DNA of 64,000 nt from Siphlonurus alternatus (GCA_949825025.1 OX463780.1:20664356-20728355), one strand, 5' to 3'. Positions 23,730-36,208 are shown, numbered from the stretch's first letter. Notes: generated from the sequence alone by a model not told the origin. Numbers and translations are program-made.

Positions 23730-23945
23730 ATCAATAGTATACTGTTTTGTTTAAGTTTGCTGTGTATCCGTCTATCATATCCTCTCTCTTGTCAGCGTGA
23801 ACAGTTACTAATTTAATTAAGAATCGATCAAATAGTATAGTATATTATGTTAAGATAATTGTTTTGTAAAATTTATCTAATTGATTTTCATATTTTACCA
23901 AATAAAATTTGCAGTGTATATTATTTTAACAGTAAAACAGAAGCA

Positions 23946-24053
<108 letters not shown>

Positions 24054-24368
24054 GATTTTAATGATATAAAGAGCTACGAAACATATTTTACAAAAGAATG
24101 ACGGTTAAAGGTTGATTTATCATTTAGTTAGTTAATAATAAATAAGAGACTTTTCTTAATGAACTTAAAACAGTTTTTATATTCAATTTAGTACTAAAAT
24201 TGAGACTAAAAAAAGTCCCAAGAATTTATCAAATTGAATGAGAAAAAATTTTACTGAATCGTCAAGCATCAAACGGACTTAAATATTATTTTTGTTTTAA
24301 CTCATCTGTCTCGTTTTTTTTAAGCTTTATTAAAATTTATAAAAAAATAAAAAATTCCATTGCCTTAC

Positions 24369-25286
24369 CTGCCACTCGACACAAGTGCAAACTGAGAACA
24401 GAAGAGTGACTCGAACGGTTTCAAACAGTAGCCATCTAGTTTCGTTAATAACAGTACCATTGTGTTCTTTCAAAACCGTCATATCATAGAAAAACTTAAC
24501 TATGGTATAAAGTTCATACTGCATGTATACGTTTCTCATTAACAAGAAATTAAATATACTTAAATCATACATACGATTAATTTTTTCACTTAACACATGC
24601 AATTTTTCATAGATTAATCTCAGATCAATAATTGTATTTTCTGAAATCAATACATAATTTTCAGACATTGCAAAAAGTTTTTCGTTAATCAATTCATAAT
24701 ATTTAAACAGTAAGTAACAGAAACAACAAAATTGTAGCTCCATAGTTATTTGGTTACCAGTTGCTAAAAATGAAGTTAATTTTTCAAGAATTCTCCTAAT
24801 TGGCAAGTTTCTTTTTATGAAAGATGGAATAAAACTAATAAGTAAAAATATTAACAACGTGATTTGACACATGGAAAATATTAAAATTACAGTCTTTCTT
24901 ACATTTTTGTTATTTTGTAATGAAACAATACGATCAATTTCACAAATTTCGTATATTATACCTGGCAGTTTCGGAACATCAAATAGAATAAAATATATTA
25001 TAAAAAACATATAAAATCTAAATATCACATCAGCAATAAATTGAAAAAAATGTGCGGTTTCCATTGCACTTCCATCGGTAATTAAATGTGTAACAGTTGA
25101 TGTATAGGTAAATGAAAGATCAAGTGAATTTATTAAAATCAAGTATATTGTTGAAAACACAAATTCCTTGTTTTGATGAAACATTTTCGTATCACAGTTT
25201 TTTATATTCAGTGGTAAGACTCCAGTATATTTAGAGATCCAGTAAATCGGCTTGATTACAAATAATACACTGCCTTCTGCACCCAT
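24369..25286 (-). CDS. Gustatory receptor variable exon 10
   Basis: 306 codons from MGAEGSVLFVIKPIYWISKY to donor CAG|GTAAGG. TAHFFQFIADVIFRFYMFF is at TM2, with the family IGD reading IAD. LATGNQITMELQFCCFCYLL is at TM4. EKINRMYDLSIFNFLLMRNVYMQYE spans TM5 and LFETVRVTLLFSVCTCVEWQ closes the exon. Exon 12 is its near relative throughout and shares the CAG donor. TCAGTG lies with its A 10 nt upstream of the ATG. Confidence 0.87.
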
Positions 25287-25293
25287 CTTTTAC

Positions 25294-25298
25294 ACTGA
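25294..25298 (-). promoter_or_regulatory. Initiator-like TCAGT of exon 10
   Basis: Presumed +1 A at 25296. A second candidate, TCATT, lies about nine bases further upstream. Confidence 0.4.
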
Positions 25299-25319
25299 CA
25301 ATGAGATATTTGAGCACGT

Positions 25320-26130
25320 GTCTTTGTATGAAATAAAACTTCTGCTAACTGAACTCTTCAATATACTGACACTAAACATTTCTGTTTTCTAAAAACAAAC
25401 TTGCAGTTATTTCCCCACCCCCCTGAATCGAGACATTAGTCAAATTAAAATATAAATAATTCAACCTCATCTATCTTTTTCATGCAAACATTTACATACT
25501 TATTTATTAAAAAAACGTATTCCTCGTTGGCTACTTTATAATTTATTTACTTTCTTTTTTTATTAATTTGTAAATATTTAAACAATTTTACTGTAAGTTA
25601 TTAAAATCATATTAAAGGAGAATTATAATTTCATATAATTATTAATTTTATTAGTGTAACTACAAAAAAATCGATAATTTAATTAAATGGCAATTTTATT
25701 TTAAGCTCCAGACATATGGCGTGTTACTGGGAATAATTATAATGAGTGAATTGAAACAATGTTTTTTGGTAATTATCACAACGGCTAGCCTTTGTGGATG
25801 GTTTATCAATAAAACTTCATTTCTTTTTTTCAAGATGGCGGAATTCACAAAAAACTCTTCATCACTGATATAAAGGAGCAAGGAGAATATTTAACCCAGA
25901 TATTTACATCACATATTTTATTGCCATGTTTTTAGCAACTACTGTCTTATTTGATTTTGTCCCGATATTGATGTTCATACAAAATCAATAGTATGTATTG
26001 TATATTAGGTGTAAACTGAATTTGCAAAAGAGAGAAAAAAAAAGGCAAATTTTAAAAAATATTGTTTTACAACTGGTTTTTAACACGGTAAAAGTACTGA
26101 AAGGAAAGTTTAAAATACCAAATTATAAAC
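25320..26130. other. AT-rich spacer
   Basis: A 61-codon open frame (25696-25881, minus) has no recognisable similarity. No other content seen. Confidence 0.4.
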
Positions 26131-26141
26131 TGTCGACTTAC

Positions 26142-26697
26142 CTCGGTAATTAACTAATGCAGAACAAATCCAAAAGTAGTAAATTATTTTAGCATATAGC
26201 TTCAAACAAAATTCAACATAGTCCAGAAATTACACTTTCATATTCTATTTCACTTTCAAAGTTAACTCCAAAAATAAAAAGTAATTTTACTGTCACAAAA
26301 GTGTCTCTAGATACACATTTTGTTGACACAACAGGATCAAAATAAAAAGTTGAAGATATAATTTATATTATATCACTCGATAATTCAACAAGTTCTTCAT
26401 AAAAATCATTAAGTTTTTTTATGCACTCATTCTAAGATGACCTTTTTACTTTTTTAAACTGCACTATTTCAATATTTATTGCCAATTAAAATAAAACTGT
26501 ATTATGTAAAAGACGCTTCATACAGTTCATACTTGAAGAGAAATAGAACACTCCAAGATCTCAACTGCAACTCAACAATTATACTCATTACTGTAGTAGA
26601 ATATATTAATATTTTATCATATATACCATGTAAGCAGAGATGATAATTTGAAAAAATAAAATATATCTATATCCTTTAATGGTAACATGGCCTCTAG
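26142..26697 (-). pseudogene. GR pseudogene 11, truncated copy of exon 5
   Basis: Base by base it follows exon 5 from the first-loop sequence (CCTTTAATGGTAACATGGCC) to the donor GAG|GTAAGT at 26141. Small indels destroy every frame. The first third of exon 5, including the start, is absent; sequence similarity stops near 26697. Because it resembles exon 5 (11.7 kb away) more than its neighbours 10 and 12, it was probably copied or moved and then decayed. The conserved donor is still intact. Confidence 0.8.
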
Positions 26698-26699
26698 AG

Positions 26700-27300
26700 A
26701 GAATAAAAAAATACAATGAATACAACAAACTGGTAAATTCACAGAAGAAAATAATTTAAGTTAGAATTAGGTAATGGTTCTGAAATATAATTAGAAATAC
26801 ACTGAAAAAAAAATGTTTGTTTGAAATTATGAAAAATATTTATTGTTTCTAGTTTCTATAAAAACGCACATAATTAAAAACATACATAATTTAATTCCAT
26901 TCTTTTTTATTTAATAAGTTTATAATATGTTGCAATTATACTGCATGTTAGTAAAAGTAATATAAATTGTAACTTTATTATATTTTAAAATATTTATTTA
27001 ATTTTTTAATGTATTAAAATGGTAATAATAATTATATTAAGTAAAGTAAAGAAATGTGGTTGTTTATCACAAAGATCTGTTGTTATGGGTGGTTTAGTGG
27101 TGTACTTGCTGTTATATTATTTATATTATATATACGACAGACTTGTTTCTCGCAACAACTCTAAAATTTCAGTGTAACTCAAAATAAGATGTATGACAAA
27201 GGCTTTAACCGCAAGTGCGCAATGTCCCACCACATCACTGTTTAAAACCACCAAATTAATACACTTTAATTGATTTAAATGTATAATAAGAATGTTCAGT
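26700..27300. other. AT-rich spacer
   Basis: No gene recognised between pseudogene 11 and exon 12. Confidence 0.4.
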
Positions 27301-27309
27301 AGTACGTAC

Positions 27310-28242
27310 CTGCCACTCCACACGTGTGCAAATCGAGAACAAAAGAGTGACTCGAATAATTTCAAAGATTAGCCATCTTGTTTCATGAATTATAGTACCG
27401 TTTTGTTCTTTCAAAACCGTCAAATCATAAAAATACTTAATTATGATATAAAGTTCGTACTGCATGTAAACGTTCCTCATTAACAAGAAATTAAATATAA
27501 TTAAATCGTACATACGATTGATTTTCTCACTAATTTCATGTAGTCTCTCATATGTTAATCTAAGATCATCAATTATAGTTTCAGAACTTTCAGAACACAG
27601 TAAATTATTTCGAGAAAATAATTCTAATTTTTTATTTAATGTTTGAAAATATTTTAATAGTACATAACAAATACTACAAAATTGTAACTCTAAAGTAATT
27701 TGATTGCTTGTAGCTAAAAAAGACATAAATTTTTGAACAAGTCTGTTAAACGATAAGCTATTAGATGACAATGAACGAGCAAAACTCACAAATAAAAATA
27801 TTAGTAAAATCTGTTGACAAATTAAAAATGACACACAAATATGTCGTCTTAATGTTTTATAATCATAAAATGGAATTATTTTATCAATTTTACAAAGTTT
27901 GTATATAATATCAGGAAAATATTTAAGATTGAATACAACAAAATAAAATAAAGATAGCATATAAAATATAAACATAGTATCACCAATGAATTGTAAAAAA
28001 TGTGCTGTTTCAATTGCATTACCACTTGTAAGAAAATGCCTAACAGTTGTTTTATATATGTAAACAAAATCAAGTACATTGGTAATTATTAAATACATTA
28101 TGGAAAATAAGTATAATTTGTTTTGACGGAAAATATTAATATTATGATCCTGTATTTTATAATTGAGAGGTAGTACTCCAGTAAATTTTGAAATCCAATA
28201 AACCGGCTTAAGCACGCACAAAACACTGCTTTCTGTATTCAT
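27310..28242 (-). CDS. Gustatory receptor variable exon 12
   Basis: 311 codons from MNTESSVLCVLKPVYWISKF to donor CAG|GTACGT. An in-frame TTG six codons upstream is not used as start because ATG 28242 aligns with the starts of exons 10 and 18. TAHFLQFIGDTMFIFYMLSL is at TM2, KIIPFYDYKTLRRH in loop 1, NQITLELQFCSICYVLLKYF at TM4 and KINRMYDLIIFNFLLMRNVYM around TM5. LIFEIIRVTLLFSICTRVEWQ is the end. GCAGT initiator variant with its A 14 nt upstream. Confidence 0.87.
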
Positions 28243-28264
28243 GACTGCGTCACACTGCAAGGTA

Positions 28265-29110
28265 AAATTTCACACTTCATGCAATTTTGCTGTAGTAAAA
28301 TGTAGTGATTCATATCTATGTAGAGTTGGTTCGAACATGTTGACATATTGTAATCTGATTTTTACTTGAAAGTGATAAAATTTCCATCAAATCAGAATAT
28401 AAAAAATTCTACCTTTTTTTTGGCTTAAAAAATTGATACGAAGCTTTAGCTAAGAAGACTTAGAAAATGGAAATAAATTAATAATTTTTTAAAAGTTTCT
28501 AAGGAAATCATAAAAAATTAATAGAAATAATGGAAAGACGTTTTTTTATTATTAATATTTTAATGAAGGAGAGTAACTTGAGAAAACGAGTCAAAATTAT
28601 TTCAATACATTAGTTAGTTAATAATTTGTTATTTATAACATTAATGTTATAATGGCTTTATGATTGACAGTTTTTTGTTTCTTTTTCTAGAAATGTGCAT
28701 GTGACTAATAAACTGCAGTGAGATTTGCGAAACATTCTTACACTCATAAAAGCCAACTCTTATAGATCCGCAAGTTCATGATTTTAAGGATAGATTATCA
28801 ACCATAATTTACGTATGTTTTTTAAAAAAATTAAGCGAATCGTTATTAAAAAGCACCTTGTCAAGAAAGCAACCCTGCCAATATATTTTCTTCCCTGTCT
28901 ATATTTTATACTCATATACTCCTTGAGAACAAAGTTTTGTAAATTAGAAATAGGAAAATAAAATCATCTGTTTTGAGAGCGGGATTCTTCCATTCAATCC
29001 AAACTAAGCAAAATTAAAACAGTTGAAAATAAAGAAAAAAAAAAGTTATTCTTTTGAAACCTTGCTTCCTATTGAAGCTAAACATTACTTGACGATTTAA
29101 AAGGAATATT
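28265..29110. other. AT-rich spacer
   Basis: No coding sequence recognised. No TM7-type exon seen downstream of exon 13. Confidence 0.4.
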
Positions 29111-29507
29111 GAGTCTTACCTCATGTTGAACGTTGGTGCACACAGAAAAAAGAAGGTAGATTCTGAGGATTTCAAAAATTAATCTACCGCTTACATGGAA
29201 CGCCGTATTTGCCTGATGGTTCAAAACCACATGATCATAAACAGTCTTCATGAAAATATACAACTCGTATTGTAGCATCACATTACGTGTCAACAAAAAA
29301 CTAATGATGCTTAAATTATAAATACGATTTAATTGATCGCAAATTTTATGTAACAATCCAAATGTAATTCTCAAATTTTCAAATTTCTTTTCTAATGTCA
29401 ACTTTTTGTGCCTACTAACTTTTAAATAAATTAAAAGCTGATTATTTAGTGACTTAAAATAATTTAAAGTAACATAACAAATGCTCCAAAATTGCATCTC
29501 TAAACAT

Positions 29508-30312
29508 ATTTAGATATGCTGATGCTGATGACTCTACTTTATTTAGATTAATTCAGAGTGAAGAAGACAACATAGCTATACAGAATGATCTCAACAATAT
29601 CTCTGTTTGGTGTTGTAATAATGGAATGTCATTGAATGTAAAAAAGTGTAAGGTAATGGACATATCATTAAGTCTTTTGCCATCAAAATATGAATATTAT
29701 ATCAATAATGGTATCATTTCATATTGTGACAGCATTAAAGTATTGGGTGTTATGTTGACTTCTGACATGAGATGGAATTTGCAAACTGAAAATGTAAGAT
29801 GCAAAGCTGCAAAATTTTTAGGTTTTCTCAAACGTAGTTTGTTTGGTAGCACCACTAAAGTTAAGCGTATAGCTTATTTAGCGCTGATAAGGTCAATAAT
29901 AACATATGCAGCACCAGCATGGCACCCAACTACTTCCACTAATATGAAAAAATTCCAGAGTTTAGAAAAAAAGACCTTGAAATTTGTTTATAAAAATAAT
30001 ATTCCTGACTGCAGAACAACAAATATAGTCCCTATTAAGGACTATTTTGAGGTTATGGACCTTAAATTCTTTCATAAGTGTCAAACTGGCCAAATTGATT
30101 TAAACTTCGCTAATTCTGTAGTCAATGGACGTCCCATTAGAGGGCAAGGCGGGGCAGTTCGGCTCATTCCACCAAAGGCTCGAATTGATTGTTACAAAAA
30201 TGGCTTTGTAATAAGATCTGTGGATGAGTGGAATCGGCTTCCGGGTCCTATCAAGAAATGTTCTGAAACACAGTTTTTAAAGAAACACTATATTTGTAAA
30301 AATAGTTTGTGA
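29508..30312 (+). pseudogene. LINE reverse transcriptase, C-terminal fragment
   Basis: An open frame of about 268 codons. It starts at the altered YADD box (YADADDST), then NGMSLNVKKCKVM, VLGVMLTSDMRW, and LALIRSIITYAAPAWHP, which is the typical thumb and C-terminal region of Jockey/CR1-type LINEs. It ends with a stop at 30312. The palm motifs and endonuclease are missing because of 5' truncation. No function is expected. Confidence 0.8.
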
Positions 30313-30449
30313 TTACACATTTATTTTGACACAAGCTTACAGCTAGTGATTGTTTTTTTTCAGTAGTTATATAAAGGATTGTAACCACTTTTTAGTTAAA
30401 TAGTGCCATCGGTGCTTTGTTGCAATCCGCACCCTAATTTTTGTAATAT

Positions 30450-31104
30450 TGTCACGATAGTCTATTTTATATTTATATAAATTAGACTACCTCTATTTTA
30501 CAACCCGCCTTGCGTTTTAGTATTTTTAGTATTTGGGAGATACTGGATCAATAGTACTCGTTTACTAGGAATCATATGAGAAAATACAGATGTTTTATGT
30601 ACTTACCCCATCCCGTGAGGAAAATCCTAAATTAACCCCTACCAGTCTCCAGCCCTGTCGGTCCTCTGCCCGATTAGCTGTCTACCCGAGAGCGGGGGTA
30701 TTTTCTATGTATTACTGTGTACTATATAAAGGCAATGCACAGAGGGAACATTGAGACAGACGGAGAGAGACGCTGTTCGATTCCAGAACACTCACATACG
30801 CACCATCATGGTGTTTGCATCAGTTATCGGTACTTAGTTTTTCTTACTGACTGTTCCACTCTGAGCATCCTTCATTCTTCTGTATTTAAAATGTAAGTAT
30901 TATTTCAACTGTACTTCTATTATTTCTATTAATAAATATATATGTTAAGATCAATGCTAGTTTTATAATTTAAAGATCTCACAATCATAAGATAGGTTTA
31001 CGCAAGTAGGCTTGGGTTTACGATCCTGGTGTCATGGGGTAAGATCATAGAAAAATATGAATGATAATTAGACGCCCTAGTTAAAGACAGAAATCCCCGT
31101 GACA
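30450..31104 (+). mobile_element. LTR of a gypsy-like retrotransposon, 655 bp
   Basis: Starts TGTCACG and ends CGTGACA, the TG...CA inverted ends of an LTR. It is followed at once by ATTTGGTGGAGGCGACC, which has the look of a tRNA primer-binding site. A TATATAAA box lies at 30723-30730. About 400 bp of internal-like sequence follows, but no second direct LTR. It sits within the LINE 3' UTR, flanked by AATAT on the left and again near 31560. Confidence 0.7.
30723..30730 (+). promoter_or_regulatory. TATA box of the LTR
   Basis: TATATAAA followed by GC-richer sequence within the LTR, as expected for the U3/R junction of a retrotransposon promoter. Confidence 0.45.
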
Positions 31105-31502
31105 ATTTGGTGGAGGCGACCGTGTTTGAAAGCGACCGTGTTTAAAATCAACCGTGTTTAGAAAAAATTGTGCTTAAAAAAAAAAAAAAAAACGTGTTTT
31201 AAGGCGATCTGCTCGTTTTTAATTCAAAAATTTTTTTATTGCCGTTTGCTGCGTTATTATGACAATATGGTCAGACTAACGTTTTTACCCGTAAACTTGA
31301 TGCTAAATATAACTTAAATTATCAAGTCTTTCGAATTATATAATAATGAAAAAAATAATTAAATAAAAATAAATTTTCAATGCACTTATGTTTTTACAAA
31401 AATGTTAAAAAAAAATTTAATAAAAATAAGTGTGTATTTATTCTAAATTAATAAGTGAGATCATATCTTTTTACTTTTTATCCACGATCTATAAATCGTA
31501 TT

Positions 31503-31547
31503 AAAATTTTAAAACTAGCATTGATCTTAACATATATATTTATTATA
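31503..31547 (-). repeat. Inverted copy of an LTR segment
   Basis: The reverse complement of this stretch repeats LTR bases about 30927-30977 (ATATATGTTAAGATCAATGC within both). The nested LTR element is therefore rearranged and not a simple solo LTR with leader. Confidence 0.7.
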
Positions 31548-31588
31548 GTACAAATACAATATATTTTGTATTTGTACTTTGGGTGAAA

Positions 31589-31591
<3 letters not shown>

Positions 31592-31667
<76 letters not shown>

Positions 31668-31668
31668 A
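31592..31668 (+). repeat. (AAAT)n tail of the LINE
   Basis: Uninterrupted AAAT tetranucleotide repeat, the 3' tail of the inserted LINE. It marks the right edge of the insertion in exon 13. Confidence 0.9.
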
Positions 31669-32229
31669 TTTGATTACTAGCTGCTAAATATGACATAAAT
31701 GATAATATTATACTCATTATATCCCAATTGTTAGAGTTATAAATATTTATATAACGAATTACTAGTATTGAAAATTGACAACTCTGACAAATTAATAAAA
31801 CAAAAAATACACATTTTGTAATAACGGCACTGTGCTGTAAATGAACAATTTTTTCCACTTTTGTTAAATCCACAAAGATTTTTACAATATATTGTAAATA
31901 ATGACAAATAAAATATATCATTGTTATCATATAAAAATTAAACATAATATCGCCAATAAATGACAGTAATTGAGCTGCCTCAAATGCAAACCCATCTTCA
32001 AACAAATGTCGAAATGTTGATTTGTACATAAAGTAAAAATCTCTTATATTCGCAATTACATGGTAAATGATTGTTACAGTAAGTAATAATTTACTTTGAT
32101 ATACAAGCACTTTTCTACTTCCAACAGGTTTGAAGCTAAGGGGTAACACTCCTGTCGCCTTAGACCATATACATATTGGTCGCAGCGGTAAAAAAACATT
32201 ACTTTCTATCTCCATCTCTATGTCATACT

Positions 32230-33090
32230 ATCTAAATAAATTACTATATATACTGTATACCCTGTATAGTGATTTTGCAAGACAACTTTAACAATTAATG
32301 GCTTACCAAAGTTATAAGCATGAGTAGATATTAATTTTGCTAATAGTTTTGTTTTGTTACGTGTGTAATTTTGTCCTTTGTGTTTGTGTGATCCATGTTG
32401 TCTTGTACATCTAGTTAGTTGTAAATAAATTATTATAAGAGGCCTTTAAACATCGAAAATCACCCTATCTTGCTAATAACGCTTCTATAGCAGTAAACTA
32501 AATGGGGTTATTTTGTTTCCAAACACAATAGAGTAACCCAAGCAATATTCTTTAGAAACATAAAAAGTAAATACAGTACTTAAATAATTATATTGATTGT
32601 ATTTTTAATGATATTATTTAATAGAAAATGTATTCCAATGTACATATAAATTGTAATTACATGGTATGAGCAATTATTGCTTTTCAAATAGAAGGTTTCT
32701 ATAGGGTAATTGTTAAATTTTTAATGATTTGATAATTAAAGTAAGAAATTAACTTCAATGCCTATGTAATATTTAAATATACTTAAATAATTTTCATTTT
32801 TTTAATTGTAACACAAGTAATCATGGTTTTTAAAATAAATTACGACCGTTTGGAAAACTTCGTACTCAAGATAAGGAAAAAAATGACAAAATTTCATGCA
32901 CACGGTCCTTTATATAATATACAATAAGAGATCGTGTATTAAAGTCGAAATGAGGGTATTTACAAATATCTTTAGCACTGATTATTCAGTGTTAAAAGGA
33001 ACATATATAGATGTTAGGACATATTTTAGCGCAATGTGTTTAAAACATTACAAAATCAGTGCTACAGAACTTTGTGGATCTTTCGTATTC
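32230..33090. other. AT-rich spacer
   Basis: Nothing recognised apart from short plus-strand open frames without similarity. Confidence 0.4.
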
Positions 33091-33099
33091 AATACTTAC

Positions 33100-34021
33100 C
33101 TCATAATCCAAATCAGCACAAACCGAAAATAGGATATAAACTCTAAAAGTTTCGAAACAGAACCATCTCATAACTTCAATCATTGTTTCTTGCTGCTGGT
33201 CCAAAACCAATGTATCGTAAGTAATTTTGATCAAGGTAAAAAGTTGAAACTGCAGATACACATTTCTAATTAATAGAAATGTCAAATTGCTGAGTCCATA
33301 CATCTTGTTTACTTTTTCACAATGTATCTGTAATCTTTCAAAAGTTAATCTTAAATTATTAATTCTTCTTTCAGATCCTCTAAATTGATTTATTTTTGTT
33401 ATATTTTCATTAAGTACTTTAAAATAATGTTGTATAAGAAAACAAATACTCCAAAATTGTAATTCTAAACTAATTTGATTACTTGATGAAACATGAGACA
33501 TTGTACATTGAAATATTAAAATAATTGAAAAGTTTTCTGATAACAAAATATTTAGATATCCCCAAAAAATATATATAATTTGATACCCTTGACAAAATAA
33601 GAAACATAATAGTAAAATAATCTTAACTTTTTTATTATTTTTAATACTAATTATTTCATCGACTTCTTTAAAATCATTCATAATATCAATAATACTTTGA
33701 CTTTTATAAAACGCAAAATAAAGTATTAACAACATATAAAACTCGTATATCACCAACACAATGTATTAATTCAACAGCTTCCAATGCACGACCGTCAATG
33801 AAAATCGGTTTAATTGTTGAACCATAAACGTAATGACAATCTCTGACACTTGCGATTGCTTGAAAAATAATTGTAACAATGAATATTTTACTTCCACGCA
33901 ATGCACGCACATTGCATTCACCTTTAACAATGTTTTTGTAAGTTACAGGTAAAACTCCAGTTAATGTAGACCATGTTAAGATAGGCTTCAGAAAAGACAA
34001 GGCACTGCTTGGAGAACGCAT
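33100..34021 (-). pseudogene. GR variable exon 14, frameshifted
   Basis: The N-terminus MRSPSSALSFLKPILTWSTL with TGVLPVTYK runs in frame through ALEAVELIHCVGDI. It then shifts at about 33750, where roughly five bases are missing relative to GDIMFNFYML of exon 13. The correct continuation (EFYMLLILYFAFYKSQS) is in another frame to donor GAG|GTAAGT. VDEIISIKNNKKVK, SSNQISLELQFWSICFLIQHYF and KVNKMYGLSNLTFLLIRNVYLQ are all preserved. Single lesion, otherwise a member of the 13-16 group. ACAGT initiator-like site with its A 14 nt upstream. Confidence 0.78.
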
Positions 34022-34039
34022 TACTGCAATGCACTGTGA

Positions 34040-35260
34040 GGGATGTTCCTAACATTGCGTTAATTTTATTAACAGACGGTAAAAATTTGTTAACAAGTAT
34101 AATTACTATTTATCACTAAAGAATTTTAAAGTATATACACTTTAATTATCAATTAAATGCTTATAATATTAAAACTGGTATTTATGTTGTATATTATTTA
34201 ATTGAAGCTGTTATTAAAATCTACAATAGTTATCATCATGAATTCAAAAAGTTCTTGAAAATACTTTTAACAATAGGGAGTTTTATGCAATGAAATTATG
34301 TAAATTCAATAGTTTTTGTTATTCATAAAATTATATATTATAACTACAGTCATAACTATACATAATTGTTATTACATTTCCAAAGTTCTGTACGTTCAGG
34401 CACTTATTTTATAATGAGAAACACGAACAAAGATTGTTGAAGCATCGTTAAATAATGCTCAATTGTAAGAAACACAATGTAATTTAAATGTTGTAATTTA
34501 ATATTTATTATGTATGTTTGAAGCCTGCAAGCAATTTAGAACAGAAAATACAATATTAATGTGCTAATTTTATTTTACTATTTGAAGGGAAGTCCACTCA
34601 ACCCCCACATTAGAAAATTTAGGGACAAAAGGTTTCGTTATTTATCAGTTAATAATTTCCATTCTCGAAAGAAAATTATGAAAATACTAGTGTATTTTAA
34701 AGTTGAATTTTAAAATAAAAGTAAGCCATTAAAACCATATTTAATATTAAGGCTGAAATTTTGAGATCAGTGATTAATATTGTAACTTTTTATTTTCAAC
34801 AATGACTTTTTGGTCTTTACCAGCTGAACAAATCTTCAACATTAAGTTCATTTATTATCACGTACGCGATAACACAGATTATAATTATGTGCCGTGCTAT
34901 GGAGTTCTATATTTGTGGATATTCTATATGTAATAATGCTGCTGGCTATTGATATGACGTTATTTTACCCATAAAATATTAAATTATAATAAAAAATTGA
35001 AATTACTGAATTTAATTTTGAATTTACTGCATTGTTGATGATAACAAAGTGATGCAGAAATGCAATTTTGGAAGTGGAAAAGTAATTAAATCTACTAGTA
35101 GTCATCACTAACAGAAGGAAATTCACGCTTCATGTTTATATCACTAAATTATATGTACAAATGTGAAAACACCCACAAACAGAGAAGGGATAACGTTCGT
35201 GCAGTCTCAAGTTGTACTTAATTTTTTACATTCCCATGTGACCTCCATAGTTTTTTAAAT
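34040..35260. other. AT-rich spacer
   Basis: 1.2 kb with no coding sequence or repeat recognised. Confidence 0.4.
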
Positions 35261-35272
35261 ATCAAATCTTAC

Positions 35273-36208
35273 CTCTGCTTCGAGGTAGACACAGATTGAA
35301 AACAGCAACCAGATTCGCACCATTTCGAATAACAGCCATCTTGTTACGTGTTCAAACTTGTCTTCTTGGTGACCCGTCACAATCATGTGACACGCGTGTT
35401 TAATTACAACATACAGTTCGTACTGCATCCACACATTCCGCATGAGTAAGAAACTAAACAGTCCTAATTCATAAACTTCATTCAATTTTTTACAAACTTC
35501 GTGTAATAATTCAAATGCTACTCTAAATTGCTTCAATTTTTCTTCAACAAGTAATAATTCACTAGTGTTCATTTTCAAATAGTAATTTAGATTATTATTT
35601 AAATGTGTCAAATATTGGAATATTAAATAACAAAAGCTACAAAATTGCATTTCAAAACTGACTTGATTATTAATTGCTAAATAAGACATGAAATATTTAA
35701 AAAATGTACTAATTGTTAAATTATTAGAAATATACTCATTTCTGTAATTAATAAACAAATATATGAGTGAAATGCTTTGAAATGTTACAAAGCAAAAATA
35801 AATAATTTTATCACTTTTATTACTTTTTGTAAGAGGTAAAATTGAATCAATTTGTGATAATGCGTAAAGAATATCAATAAATTTTTGGATATTATACAAA
35901 ACAAAATAAAATATTGTTAATATGTAGAAATTAAACACAACATCACCGATCAACTGTAAAAAATGAGCATCACCAAATGTTGAATTTTCTTCAAAGATGT
36001 GACGTATTGCTGATTTATAAACGTAATGAAAGTCCCGTACATTTGCAATAACATGGTATAAAATCGACCATTTGAATAACATGGTGTTGCGTGTAATGAG
36101 AACGTTCTTGTTTGCGAGAGGTTTGAAGCTTAGCGGTAAAATGCCAGTCATTTTGGACCAAACACAGATGAAGTGCAGTTTTGAAATTACGTTGCTTTTC
36201 ATCTCCAT
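35273..36208 (-). CDS. Gustatory receptor variable exon 15
   Basis: 312 codons from MEMKSNVISKLHFICVWSKM to donor GAG|GTAAGA. TGILPLSFKP is the N-terminal motif and DAHFLQLIGDVVFNFYILTIFYFVL spans TM2. SILPLTKSNKSDK is loop 1 and NNQVSFEMQFCSFCYLIFQYL is TM4. KKLNEVYELGLFSFLLMRNVWMQYELY spans TM5 and LLFEMVRIWLLFSICVYLEAE closes it. It is a clear VWSK-group member. No NCAGT pentamer at the usual distance, an exception in the array. Confidence 0.87.

Larger units (their letters stand above)
29508..31668 (+). mobile_element. 5'-truncated LINE (Jockey/CR1-like) with nested LTR
   Basis: Begins inside the reverse transcriptase at YADADDSTLF and ends in a pure AAAT tail (31592-31668). Its 3' UTR resumes at about 31560 (TTTGTATTTGTACTTTGGG). 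The catalytic YADD motif carries a two-residue duplication (GCTGAT repeated), so the parent copy was probably inactive. A 32-bp hairpin just before the tail (about 31548-31580) may be the 3' end recognised by the enzyme. Target duplication is absent or only about 3 bp. It entered the plus strand of GR exon 13. Confidence 0.8.
29120..32215 (-). pseudogene. GR variable exon 13, split by a retrotransposon
   Basis: The 5' part (31670-32215, MEIESNVFLPLRPICIWSKA to MSYLAASNQI) and the 3' part (29120 to about 29510, CLEMQFWSICYVTLNYF to donor GAG|GTAAGA) together cover one complete family exon. They are interrupted between NQI and CLE of the TM4 motif by about 2.16 kb of mobile DNA on the opposite strand. 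No other frame break is seen in either part, so the insertion appears recent and is probably the only lesion. Exon 16 is the closest relative (SYLSASNQICLEIQFWSICYVILNYLKSLNNQL). The initiator-like pentamer reads ATAGT, still with its A 14 nt upstream. Confidence 0.85.
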
